Assembly (NCBI GenBank): GCA_023678885.1
Contig: CM042983.1
Coordinates: 28,068,279-28,132,278 of the forward strand
Length of the DNA: 64,000 bases
Origin: Pogostemon cablin
Taxonomy: Eukaryota > Streptophyta > Magnoliopsida > Lamiales > Lamiaceae
Direction of reading: 5' to 3'
A model generated the notes under the pieces. It did not search any database and had not been told where the DNA came from. It saw only the letters and a list, made by a program, of their open reading frames with translations. This document shows, in pieces, positions 11,331-22,753 of the stretch. Every line of letters begins with the position of its first letter. Within the stretch, counting starts at the first letter, position 1. A program made the translations under genes and the position numbers.

Positions 11331-14059
11331 CTTCTAATCTACTGGTTGAACAGAGAAGGATAGCGTAGACGAGTATGTCCAGATTCACCGTAAAGTCCAT
11401 ATTTTTTCTGTCTCCAGACATGGGAAGAAGCGCATCTGTATAAGACTCTGTTGTACCGCTGTTCGATGATGAAGCTGCAGTACAGTTTACTCGATTGTGA
11501 CCTGGCAATCGACAGCGCGAACACATATGTTATTTATGATGTCTTCTGGATGACTCCACAACTGACCTTATCTGAGACTATCGTGGGTGATCCGCATGCC
11601 TGTGTGGTAGCGAGGGTATGACCACTGTGAGTGGACTCCGTCAGGCATGTCCCACTGACTATAGTGCAGAACAGGCATAACAAACTGGCCTACATCCCGA
11701 TTATATTACTGCGATGGAAAATTATAGACACGAACCCACTAGCTGCCAACCTGCAATTACTGAATAAAATAGAATATAAGGTTTGTGATTCATGCGATCT
11801 ATACAAGTAAAACATATAACTACATACTCGATTGTCTTCATCGTATGAATACATGGAACTAGTTCATGTTGGAACTTCTCACATATGCAGCTACAAGCAT
11901 TCAAATCCACTGTGAAATTCTTGTCACCGTTCTTGACTAAATACTTATGTCCAATAGGTTTCGATATGTGTAGCTTTGGTGTAGCACGAGAAAGTTCCAC
12001 TAACTCGTCATGGATCCGCTTGCAGAGAATGATACTCTCTTTCTCATATTGAGTTCGACGATCGTAAAACCACCTCTCAATGATTGTGCGGGCAATCTCT
12101 AGCAGTGTGCATATAAGTAGCTTGCGCGCCCAAAGGATGATATTGTTATACAATTCAGCTGCATTAGAGTTTATAAATTCGTACTGTCTGACAGGGCTAT
12201 GGACCCTTGCCCATTTCACATATCCCCATGGCTCAACTAAGTCTATGAAATCCTGAGGACCAGCAGCTCGCAAGGAGGTCATGCAGATGCAAATACCAAG
12301 TAGGAAGGGGGAACATGAGTGAAAAATCAATTATAATGATGATATGTAAATTTTAAATTACCAAGAAGTGGTTGGAAGACTAACCAATCAAACTCTTTCA
12401 TATGGTATGCATCCATCGCACTTTGGAATCTAAACATAATGGTCTGTCCAAAACGAACCAATTTGTTCTTTAAATGATAGCCGCATAGCCCGTGATTTGC
12501 ATCAGGATAAACATTAGAAATAACATGCGCGATACTTAAATGCCTATTGGAAACTATCAACAGATCTCGTGGACATCCGTATGCCTCTCGCAGCCTTTCT
12601 AAAAACCACGTCCACGACATGTTATTCTCAATGCCACTAATGCCTAAGACGAGAGGAAAAACCTGGTGATTTAGATCCTGCGAAACTGCAACAAACACAA
12701 TTCCTCTATACTTTTCCTTCATATAAGTACCATCTATGACAATGACTAGCCGACCAAACTCAAGAAATCCACGTCTGGATACTCCGAGTGCATAAAATAC
12801 AAACCTAAAAAGATCATCTTTACCGACGGAGATGCTAGTATGCGTACCGGGATTTGTTTATTCTAATTGATACATATACGCATGAAACATATGAAATAAG
12901 CCGTTATGATCCCCGTACGTGTGCCCAACAGCCAGGTGTTAGGCCTTTCTACATTGTAGCTAATGTCAAACTCGAAATCCTGTATGATCTCTGATCTCAT
13001 CCACTGGGGTCTGAGTCCAGTAATCTTATCAAACTGTCTAGCAGCAAAATATTGTCCGATTACCTTAGATGAGACATGTGTTGGAGCGGTCTTGTCTGGA
13101 TCATTTACACAACCGTGAGGTTCAACCAATTTAATCACTCTCCACAGCCCAAAGCTCTATCTTGCGTGTGTCGCAAATTGACAACGTGTAGTAGCCTTTA
13201 GCTTACATATCACATTGAACCTTTTGGAGTTAGATCTTTCGACATGGGTCTCTACTCCGTTCTACAAGTTATACATTCCTAGGGTTATCTGCAACTCCTC
13301 TTTCATATCAAATATACTGTTCGTGTGAAGGTCGCCAGATGTATAAAATGCAGGGCTAGTCACATGATCTGCTCTGTCAACGTCATCCAGAATGCCTATG
13401 AACATGAAATGTGCATCAGTATTAAATAGAAATTTACTCTTAGTTCTATTCTCAAACAAGAAAATTTTAATACTTGGAATCAACCAAGGACGGGTGGTCG
13501 GCCCTCGTCTATGATACTCTGCTGGCTGCATTTCGGAATGGGGCAAATCGCGATTAATTGGCTCTGGAAAGTCAGGGCCACCTCTCTGACGTATGTAATG
13601 ACAAATATCTTCATACAATTGGATTCTTGAGGCTTCACCAACATCATCATTATCGCCAGAAAACTGATTAGACTCATGCGATCTATCATCTTTGTTACTT
13701 TCATCTTCTTCTTCGTAAGTCCCATTCTCGGATTCAACATTATCATCATCAACATCATCCTCATCCTCACCAGCATCATTGTCATCAGCGTCAGCATCTA
13801 GCGCTTCTTTAAAACTAGACCACCGCAGCACTGACGCATGACTGTAATCCTCATTCAAATCAAATTCAGGACTAGCACTATATTTTGTCCTCATACATGG
13901 ATCATTGCTCGGACCAGCACTTCCATCTTTATAACTCGTCCCTAAACCCAAACTAATCCCTGAACCTTGTACAGAATGTTGATTGATTGCATTGCCCGCG
14001 ATAGGCCGGAGTGTCACGTAGACCAGACTTAAATTAGCACAGTTGAAAATGCATTTCAC
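11290..14059 (-). pseudogene. MuDR-type (MULE) transposase, decayed
   Basis: Read on the minus strand from 14059: an acidic N-terminal region (Asp/Glu-rich, 13480-13800), a MuDR N-terminal DNA-binding part (12863-13138), the DDE core (VIVIDGTYMKEKYRG near 12715-12760, then YPDANHGLCGYHLKNKL near 12460-12510), a SWIM zinc finger (CSCICEKFQ...CIHTM near 11850-11910) and a C-terminal zinc knuckle (CSRCRLPGHNRVNC near 11485-11525). The order and motifs are those of plant MULE transposases. The usual SDRH second catalytic Asp reads SNRH near 12550, and the frame is broken between blocks, so it is not functional as it stands. Some breaks may be introns. Confidence 0.85.
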
Positions 14060-15164
14060 ATGTGCATCATTTTTATCTTATATTTAGACAAACGGCCATT
14101 GTGCTCAAGCAGAGAATGCGCTTCATAACCCTAATAACTCATATCAGCTTGTACTATGTTATGAATTTGTATAAGCAAACTATTATTATACAGATTGTCA
14201 TCTCGCAAGAATAACCAGCTCACGTTTCCACCATTGTATTGTAACCCTTCCCAAAATCCACCTAACACATCCCAACTTTTTTAAAACTCATCTGCACAGT
14301 TTTACAAAAAAACATAAATGATGTCAACATTAAAACAATAATCGTTTAAAACCATAACTTTAAAAAATTAGGTGCAAGTATTTTATTCGGCCCATAATTT
14401 ATTCTATTTGGCCAATAAATTAGTATATTTGGCCCAAAATATGTTTCGCTATTTGGACTACCTTATAATGCCTCATAAAATCTCAGAAAATTAATTCTTC
14501 TATTCGGCCTAATTTTCTTCTATTAGGTCCAAATTTTCTTCTATTCAGTCTATACGACTTGACTTATTCGGCCTTTATTTTTTTTCAGAAAAATTAGAAT
14601 AAAATTTTAAACGGATAAAATTTTTCTTCTATTCAGCCTACACATATTTTATTCAGCCCAAATGGTTGTTCTATTCGACCTATATATATTTGCCTATTCG
14701 GCCTATTTTTTTTCCAGAAAAAAACGTAGAATGCATCTATTTGCATTTTAATAAATAAATACATTCATGAGACATGTAAAATAACAAATTAATGCATTCA
14801 GTAATCTGTAAAACAAGTTTAAACATACTTTGTATACTTACTCCCCAAATTCTCAGTAATCATTGTGTGCACACTATTTAAAAAACTTGAAAAATAAATA
14901 TGCAGCACATGCGTATGATATGAAGCATTATATATTTTCTCATTTTTTGTAAGCATATGAGGGAACACATGTCTACCACTGACCTAGTATTGTACTTTAG
15001 TATATACTTTTTGGTCAAAAAGAGAGGCATCAGATTCCTCAACATTTGATTAGTGAGTCACCTTTAAAGGGCATTTTGACAACTTCCAACAAAAATAGCT
15101 AAAATAAATTATTTTTAAAATAAGTGACTTAAAAAATTATTTTTAAGTGAAAGTAATTAATATA
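14060..15164. other. AT-rich spacer with TATTCGGCC-type repeats
   Basis: No gene seen. Between about 14382 and 14713 the short words TATTCGGCC, TATTTGGCC and TATTCAGCC recur roughly ten times at irregular 20-60 bp spacing. This lies just outside the transposase N-terminus and may be subterminal sequence of the MULE, but I find no terminal inverted repeat. Confidence 0.5.
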
Positions 15165-15383
15165 CTCCATCCGTCCCGGCGTAAGAGAGCCATTTGCTTT
15201 TTTGTACTTAGATTAAGGAGTATTATTATTTAATGTTAGTGAGTAGTTGTATTAGTGGGAGTGTGAGTCCCATATTTTAATTGTATTAGAAGAAGTGTGT
15301 GGGTCTCATATGTGTAAAAAAAGAAAAGGGACTATTTGGGTGGGACGATCAAAATAAAAAAATGGCCTTATGTACGGAGGGAG
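15165..15383. mobile_element. Stowaway-type MITE upstream of the bHLH gene
   Basis: The ends are CTCCATCCGTCCC and, inverted, ACGGAGGGAG. The left flank is TA. Length is about 219 bp with no coding capacity. It lies 350 bp upstream of the bHLH start codon. Confidence 0.8.
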
Positions 15384-15390
15384 CATGTCT

Positions 15391-15462
15391 TTCCACGATA
15401 AAGAAAGAAGAGTTAACAATGACTGTCATTTCCACGATGAAGAAAGAAGAGTTAATAATGAC
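15391..15462. repeat. Tandem duplication of a 39-bp unit in the bHLH promoter
   Basis: TTCCACGATAAAGAAAGAAG at 15391 recurs at 15430 as TTCCACGATGAAGAAAGAAG, each followed by AGTTAAxAATGAC. The two copies differ by two substitutions. It lies between the MITE and the TATA box. Confidence 0.85.
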
Positions 15463-15634
15463 ATAAAATATCTTCACACGTTCGAAATAAAAAAATAAAA
15501 TAAAAATACAGCTAATGATTTCTGACGTGGGTCAACAAAAAAAAAGGAGAGGAGTGATATAACATGGTATCTTTTGCGTTGTCCGAAACATAACATAACA
15601 ACCAATTACACGTCCTATTATCATTTCCCAACAC

Positions 15635-15641
15635 TATAAAT
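15635..15641 (+). promoter_or_regulatory. TATA box of the bHLH gene
   Basis: TATAAAT lies 91 bp upstream of the ATG, a normal distance for a plant core promoter with a 60-nt leader. A GACGTGGGTCAAC stretch (ACGT core next to a W-box-like TTGAC on the other strand) lies about 110 bp further upstream. Confidence 0.6.
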
Positions 15642-15731
15642 ATCAGTCCTGACCCCATTCCCAACTATATTTCTACAACTGAACAATCCCCCCACTTCTC
15701 TCTCTCTCTAAAAACACTAGCTGCAATCATC

Positions 15732-18700
15732 ATGGACAACATACACTACTGGGATAATAACACCTTGTTCCTACTGGAAGACCTGGACAATATGAGGTAT
15801 GCCCATACATACATATCCCATGTACATACTTATTCCAATCATAATTATTTCATGAATTGTGCAGTTATAATATTGAATTTGAAGAAGGCATATCATCAGC
15901 AGCAGGGGAGTACGACTCCAGCTCACCAGATGGAGCTCATGACTCCTCCAACCCAGCTTCATCCAAGAACATCATTTCCGAAAGAAATCGAAGGAACAAA
16001 CTCAATGAGAGGCTCTACGCCCTTAGATCTGTCGTCCCCAACATTACCAAGGTATGTTCATTGTTCACTCCTTTTGGGAGCTCTGCTTTTTTCTTTTTTT
16101 TTTTTTTATCCATAACGTTAGTTGTTAGTATAGTTAGTAGCTGATTTACCAAACACCCATACTTTTTCTTTTTCCAAGTCTCCTTATAATTCCCTTCCTA
16201 ATTCGTTCTTAATGGGAATCGAATATGGGTCACTAACTTTAGTGAGGAGCCTGATAACTAGATGAGCTAGCCCACCTGATTCACTCCTTGGGGCTCTGCT
16301 CATCCGACTCTGACTCGACTCTATGCTACGTATAATTTGTTGTTTGTTTAATTGATTAGATGGACAAGGCGTCGATTGTGAAGGACGCGATCGAGTACAT
16401 CAAGTCGTTGCAGGAGGAGGAGAGGAGGATCGAGGCAGAGATGTTGGAGTTGGAGTCGGGTCGGGCCTTGTCCGGAAGTGAAGTGTTTTACCCGGATCAA
16501 GAATCCACCACGTTCTCTAGTTATAATCAGAAGAGAACGAGAATAGAGCATCACTTTCATTCTTCTCTACCCTCCTCTTCCACATTCTCAATGCCACCGT
16601 TGCATCCCATCGAACTCCTTGAGGTGATTATCAATCTCAACTAATTTTATTTAATACTCTTTGAAAAGCCGTGACATGACCTTAAAACGCACTCAAAAGT
16701 CTAAAGAATGTTGCATTTTTTACTATTCTGGATAGCCGTATTTGTATCCGATTAAAAAAATAACTAACAGTATCCGTATCCGTCCCATTAAAAAAATTTA
16801 TTATGGTACTCGTACCCGTCCCATTACCGTTTATCACTACCCGCGGGTACCCATACCCATTTAATATTCATTTATTTTATATATTTTTTATTATCTAAAT
16901 AAATATAATAATAAAAATTACACTATTATTAATTAAATATAAAATAAATATAATATAAATTGTATTATTTTAAATAAATATTTAATAAATATGATTAAAT
17001 AAAACTTATAACTATTAATTAAATATATAAAATATCTTATCATATATAAATTATATAATATATATTAAATTTTATAAAAAATATATATATAATCGGGTTA
17101 CCCGCGGGTATTTGAGGTATTACCTGTACCCGTCCCAAACCCTAATGGTATTTTTTACAACTACCTGTACCCGTCCCAAACCCGTTTAACACTATCCGTA
17201 CCCTACCCATTAAGGTTCGGGTAGATCGGGTACTCGGAAATACCCGTCCCATTGCCATCCTAGTTGTAACCTTGGATAATAATTATGCCCCTCCATTTCA
17301 ATAGATTGTTCACTTTTTTTTTTAATTGTTTAGTCTCAAATCATTATTCACTCTCACTAAAGGGTGGTTTTATAATTTAAAACCCCAAAGTACACATTAA
17401 TTTTAAAAATATCAATTTCTTTTTTCCACACATAATATACTTTATAATATTTTATTTACTCCCTCCGTCCGCTTGAAAGATGAACTTTTTTTCATTTTGG
17501 TCGTCCGCTCCAAAGAGGGTCATTTTATTTTTTACACAGATAGGACCCACACACACCCACTAATACAATTAAAATATGAGGCCCACACTCCCACTAATAC
17601 AACTATCCACTACACATTAAATAATAATACTCCTTAATCCGCGTGCCCAAAAGTAAAAGACCCTCTTCCGGGCGGACGGAGGGAGTATTACCTAAAAATT
17701 ACAAATTACCCTTCTAAAATTAATAAAGTTAGTCAAAAAATAAATTTTTTTCTTAATATCCGTGGTGCAGTAAAGATAAATTTATTGGGGGATGGAGGGA
17801 GATTAGTAGATGTAAAAAATACTCTCATATAAGTTAACACACTTTTCTTTTTTATTTGTCTTATAAGAGTATAAGTTGACATATTTTTTTTTGGCAAAAG
17901 CTCCTGTCCCCGGGGACACAGTCCGTGTCCACATGTGAACACAACCCTTCCCATCCCTATTCTATTTAAACCTATGTATTGCTATGGAGTTTAAATTGTA
18001 AAGGGGCACGAAAATTGCAAAGGGGCACAGATCTAAATCTTTGTGCCCGGGCGCATAAGAGACTTACTCTTTTTTTTTAGTTAGTCTCTCGTAAACTAGA
18101 TTTACATCATAAACCCTTGTAAACCTTGTGGTCCCCCTTAATTTAAATACTCTATCAATACATAGGGTATATAAGATTGATAGGGGGACCACATGGTTTA
18201 CACCGTGAACCCAGTTTACACAAGTGTTTGTATTTCTTTTTAGTACATGAGACCACACAAAAATAATTAATTTATTTTTATGGGGCCCACATACATCTCT
18301 AATACAATTACCAACTACACATTAAATATTATTTCTATCACTTTACTTTATATTAAATTATTATACTCTTTAATCTCCGTGCCAAAAAAAATATGACTTT
18401 TTCAGGACGGAGGGATTATGTTACTTGTGTCATGGATGAGACCAAGATGTGTTCAAAAGTTATTTGTGATGCATGCTTTTTATTAAAAATCTAGTATGAG
18501 GTCTTATATTTGGGACAGACGAAAATAAAAATGGTTGACAAAGGTTATGGAATCCGGAGCAAAAATTGATGAATTGATGAAAACTATGCAGTTAAAGGTG
18601 ACGAGCATGGGAGAAAAAACGTTGGTAGTAAGCTTGACATGCAGTAAGAGAACAGACACTATGATAAAGTTGTGTGAAATCTTCGAAACTTTGAATCTTA

Positions 18701-20504
18701 AAATCATTACTGCCAATATCACTGCTTTCTCTGGGAGGCTTTTGAAGACTGTTTTCCTCCAGGTATATATATACATTTTTATTTATTTCTCTCACTAATT
18801 ATTAATACTCTATATTTTAATTTTTATTTTTTACATCAATTTTACTCCGATTCACTGTCTTTATAAAATTAATTTAAAAAATTATAAAATTAAAAGTGGA
18901 TTCACTAAAATTACGTAATAGGAGTATATTAGTTTCTCGGGTAAATATCAAAATTGGTCCTATAAATATGATGTTTTTCAACTTTAATCATGTTTCTTTT
19001 GTAATTCTCAGCTCTGGTCTTTTTTGTCCACTTTTAGTCATTTTAGTCCAAATTTAGTTCTTTTTATCCAAATTTAGTCCTTTATGTTAAAAAAAAGTCC
19101 AAAAATGGTCCGAAAGTGTATACATAAAAGACTAAAAGTGGACTAAAAAATGACCAAATTTTGAGAAAAAGACCAAAATTGGACCAAAAGGACTAAAAGT
19201 GGACAAAAAAGGACCAAACTTAAGAATTACAAAAGAAAAAATATTAAAGTTGAAAAATGTTATAGTACAGTATTAATTTTGATATTTACCCCTATTTCTC
19301 CCATCATGCCGCAACCTCCATAATAAATAGTGCTACACTTTTACATAGTTTTGCACCTCAATTATTTTATTGACTAATTTAATTGATTTTGTGATGTTAA
19401 TATTTATAATAATAAAATAATAAAGCAAGCTATATATTTTAGTTTATAATGATTGCTATTTTTTAAAAATGATTTGTGTTGTGTGGCTATAAATATAATA
19501 AAATAAATCAATAATAAAACATGAAAATTGTAAAGTTTAAATCTCATGCAGAATTTACTTAATAAAATAAAATACTTTCTCCGTTCCATCAAAATATTTA
19601 CACTTTTTTTAATTTGTCTGTCCTACTATATTTTCAATAAATAAATAAATAACTATAATCTATAACTTCAAAATTTACTTTAATTTCAAATTTATCATTC
19701 TACTTTAACACTCATAATAATATTACTTTTATTTTATTTATTATCTAAGAATTTTAAAATTTCACAAAAGTCAATAAAATTAATAAAAAAATAACTTTTT
19801 TAAATAACGTGTAACAAATAAGGGTGAAACTTGCTATAGAATTGTAGAAGTAATTAAAAAGAGAAATACGAAAATTGTAATATAGAATCAGATCAAAAAG
19901 AGTTAGCTACAATACAAGACAAAAGATGTAATAAGACGATTATAATTTCCCAGATAGATACGGCCGTTGATATCCCTTTATACGACTGTACTAATCTGTC
20001 ATTATTATGTGATCTAACAAATCTGTGTTTGTCAAATATTTATATCTTTTAATAGAAGTAATCGTGTAATTATTATTATATATTCAATTAAATTGTCATC
20101 CTTGCCAAAGTGGGACCTTAAAATTATTTCAATATTATCTGTTAATAATTAATAAAATAAAAACTTGCCACAAATGGACATGTTACTATCATCAAGTGTC
20201 TATTGAATATAAAATGAAATACTTCATCTGGCTAATTACTTGGTGTGTATAACTAACTATAAATATAAATAAACTAAACTATCTTGGAGATTTAACAAGA
20301 TAATATATTAGTTCACTTCTTTTTTTTTTAACACAACAAATAATTGGTGGATAAGGACAGTTTACTTGCTAATTATGACATATTTGAATGATACATACAT
20401 CACATATGCCAAATTGGTATAAACTAATTAATTCCAAAATTGTTATATTTGTATTTTGGTAAACTTAGATTTGGGATGACAGTTGACTAGAGTAGAGTAA
20501 TACC

Positions 20505-20544
<40 letters not shown>

Positions 20545-21014
20545 TTCAATTAATAATTATGACAATTTTTTGGATTCGTTGAATATTTTAGACAAAGTCA
20601 TGAGTCCCTGCATATGACGTGGGTATTTAGTGTAATTTATAATATTAAGGAGGCAAACCCTTTTTCACATGGTAAAACTAATCATACCAGTTGAACTATT
20701 TTTAAAACATTCTGTGTAATAAATAAAAATATTACGACATCTCACTAAAAAGTGATAATTAAAAAAAGAAATATAAAATAATCTCAAATGATACACTCTC
20801 GTGCATGAATTGCTATTAAAATTACTAGTGGAAGAAATAATTAATTATCTTCGTATAAAATAAAAATAAAAATAGCTATATTCTACTTCTTAAACTTTTT
20901 TTTTTCATTTGTTTTGATGTGTAGGGCGATGAGCAAGAGAAAGAAAGTTTGAGCTTCAGGATAAGATCTGCCATAGCAGCTCTCAATGATCCAGCTAGTC
21001 CTATGAGCATATAA
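15732..21014 (+). CDS. bHLH transcription factor, bHLH35-like, five exons, 258 aa
   Basis: Exons are 15732-15796, 15865-16051, 16360-16623, 18592-18762 and 20925-21014; all four introns are GT-AG and the joined frame is 777 nt. The basic region (residues about 55-68, NIISERNRRNKLNER) keeps the Glu and Arg that contact an E-box; the usual His is Asn, as in the bHLH35/bHLH27 group. Helix-loop-helix follows (LRSVVPNITK, then DKASIVKDAIEYIKSL) and a Glu-rich extension. Residues 173-258 form the C-terminal ACT-like fold (EKTLVVSLTCSKRTDTM, TANITAFSGRLLKTVF), ending ALNDPASPMSI. Length and exon order fit a full-length nuclear DNA-binding dimer. No stop or frameshift is seen. Introns 3 and 4 (about 2 kb each) carry most of the transposon load. 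The specific biological role cannot be read from sequence. Confidence 0.93.
16098..16285 (-). mobile_element. tRNA-derived SINE in bHLH intron 2
   Basis: Read on the minus strand it carries a pol III B-box-like ATTCGATTCCC and ends in A-rich sequence (plus-strand poly-T at about 16083-16109). It matches a second copy at 31257-31434 along its length (shared GTTAGTTGTTAGTATAGTTAG-like block and GGGTCACTxACxTTAGTGAG block). It lies antisense to the host gene. Confidence 0.75.
16730..17262. mobile_element. hAT-like nonautonomous element remnant in bHLH intron 3
   Basis: Sequence is rich in ACCCGTCCC and CCCGCGGGTA words around an AT-rich core. The right end CATTGCCATCCTA is the inverted form of the TAGGGATGACAGTGGG end at 46868. 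The matching left end is missing, so it is truncated. There is no coding capacity. Confidence 0.65.
17459..17685. mobile_element. Stowaway-type MITE in bHLH intron 3
   Basis: Terminal inverted repeats CTCCCTCCGTCC / GGACGGAGGGAG, flanked by TA on both sides (17457-17458 and 17686-17687); 227 bp. Confidence 0.92.
18078..18235. mobile_element. MITE with TTTACA-rich ends in bHLH intron 3
   Basis: The block from AGTTAGTCTCTCGTAAAC to CAGTTTACACAAGTG is the same family as the MITE split at 31475-31551 / 40804-40855 (shared AATACATAGGGTATA, GTAAACCTTxTGGTCCCC, ACACAAGTGTTT). The ends are approximately inverted. A truncated Stowaway-type right end (GGACGGAGGGA near 18410) follows it. Confidence 0.65.
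18939..19292. mobile_element. Foldback-type MITE in bHLH intron 4
   Basis: GGGTAAATATCAAAATTGGT at the left returns inverted as AATTTTGATATTTACCC at the right, and the complementarity continues inward (CAACTTTAAT / ATTAAAGTTG, CTTTTGTAATTCT / AGAATTACAAAAG, GTCCACTTTTAGTC / GACTAAAAGTGGAC). The element as a whole is an imperfect hairpin of about 350 bp. CTATTTCTC-like sequence on both flanks may be a 9-bp duplication. Confidence 0.8.
19293..20924. other. Rest of bHLH intron 4, AT-rich
   Basis: No gene. It contains a decayed left end of a Stowaway-like element (CTTTCTCCGTTCC near 19576) and a (TA)n tract at 20515-20541. The 3' splice site follows a poly-T tract at 20897-20911. Confidence 0.7.
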
Positions 21015-22287
21015 TCAATTCTATATTTCATTTTAGCTCCATTTTATTTCTTACATAGTTTCAGAGATATCTTCTTGCAAAATATATCTGGTTTTACAGA
21101 AAAAAAATCTAAATAAATAAATAAATAAGCATTTTGAGATAGTTTGATATTTTCAAAATCAATAAAAAGAATATTACTTTTTATACTCCAAGTTGAAAAT
21201 ATCTTTTTTTCTTTTGTGCACAAAATAAATATATTTTGTGCAGTAGATCACTTGCAACACTTAATTACCGGCCAAGTACCGGCCATAAGGTGGTGTGTTT
21301 AGATTTAGTCATTTAAAATTTAACAAATTTAAAATTAAAGAGATTTTAAATTTCTTGAATACATAATCAATTCATTTGAACTATATTGTATATTGTTTTT
21401 GATGTAATATGAATTTGTAAAAAGAATTGTAAATCAATAGAATTTAAATTCATTATTTAATAAAATTATTTTATAGTTTTAATTTTTACAATAGAAATAT
21501 TTATTTGTGATCCATTATTTTTTTTAAAAAAAAACTTAATTTTATATTCATAAATTCTTTTGGTTCTATTGTTTAATAGTGGACATTTGTGCTTCAGAGA
21601 TTTCTCAAATTTTCTATGATCAGTAAATAATAATAAAATATATTATATATGCAATTGTAATGATTAAAAATTAATCAAAGAAATACATACATCACATAAT
21701 ATATGTTTTAAATTAATTACTCCAACCCATATATTTTTTACCACTTTTTATTTTGAGCCGTCCCACGTATAATTATTCATTCAATTAATGATAAAAATAC
21801 ACTGTACATTTTATTTATTTTTTACACTTTATTAATCAATCTCAACAATGTTTATTTATTTTTTTTACACTTTATTCATTGTTCTCAATAATTTTATTTA
21901 CTTTTTCTCTCAAAATTTCCAATTTGTTCATATTTTTTTTATATTATATATTTAAAAAAAAAACTTCTTAATATTTGTACAAACAGATAAAAATATCAAA
22001 AACGAAGGAAGTGCCGTTATTGGGGGGAGGCTGAACGGGGAACGGGGGAAGGAAAATTTCCATGCGATACTACACGTAATAATATGCTATCATAAAATTT
22101 TCCATGCGATCCTACACCTAATAATATGCGATCATACGCAGGTTTTTTTTTTTTTTTTTAACAAATATATGTGTTAATGCTGGTGACTATTTATTAACTA
22201 CGAATCTATATATTTGCATTAATATTTATTTTAATAAAATATATAATTTTTTATATTAAGTTTTACATTAAAACTAACGGAAAATTG
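21015..22287. other. Downstream of bHLH, AT-rich, no gene
   Basis: Contains the presumed 3' UTR of the bHLH gene and AT-rich spacer. A weak Stowaway-like relic may run from about 21720 to 22010 (CTCCAACCC ... ACGAAGGAAG). A duplicated phrase (TTCCATGCGATxCTACAC, then AATAATATGC) occurs at about 22058 and 22097. Confidence 0.6.
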
Positions 22288-22540
22288 TTCCCTTCGTCCG
22301 GGTTAAGATACTATATTTTTCATTTTAATTTGTTCCAAGTTAATGTTTATATTTTCTTTTTTGTCAAGTGAGACCCACACAAAACAATTATTTATTTTAC
22401 ATAGGTCCGCACACAACATTAATACAACTACCCACTATATATTAAATTTTATATTTCTCAACCCATTATCTATTAAAATATTATATTTTTTAATTTCGAT
22501 TCTAAAAGGTAAAGTCAATGTATACGTGGGATGGAGGGAG
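22288..22540. mobile_element. Stowaway-type MITE (degenerate left end)
   Basis: Left CCCTTCGTCCGGG, right inverted GTGGGATGGAGGGAG followed by TA; about 253 bp, with the interior motif GAGACCCACAC...TTAATACAACTACCCAC typical of the other copies here. Confidence 0.75.
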
Positions 22541-22556
22541 TATTTATTGGTGTATA

Positions 22557-22753
22557 CTCCCTCCGATCAGCACAAAGTTAACCATTTGTTTTTTCACATA
22601 AATTAAATAGTATTATTATTTGTTTATTGATTAGTTATATTAAAATGATGTGAATCGTGTGTGAAATCAATTTACTAAAAAGTAAAAATGGATACCTTTG
22701 GATTGACCGTCAAAATGGTAAAATTGTTAGCTTTGGTTTGATTGAACGAAGTG
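22557..22753. mobile_element. Stowaway-type MITE (degenerate right end)
   Basis: Begins CTCCCTCCGATC after TA and ends near GATTGAACGAAG; about 197 bp. It lies 16 bp from the previous MITE. Confidence 0.65.

Noticed and set aside
13480..13797. Met/Ile-rich 105-codon frame
   Set aside because: Out-of-phase reading of the acidic N-terminal region of the MULE transposase on the same strand.
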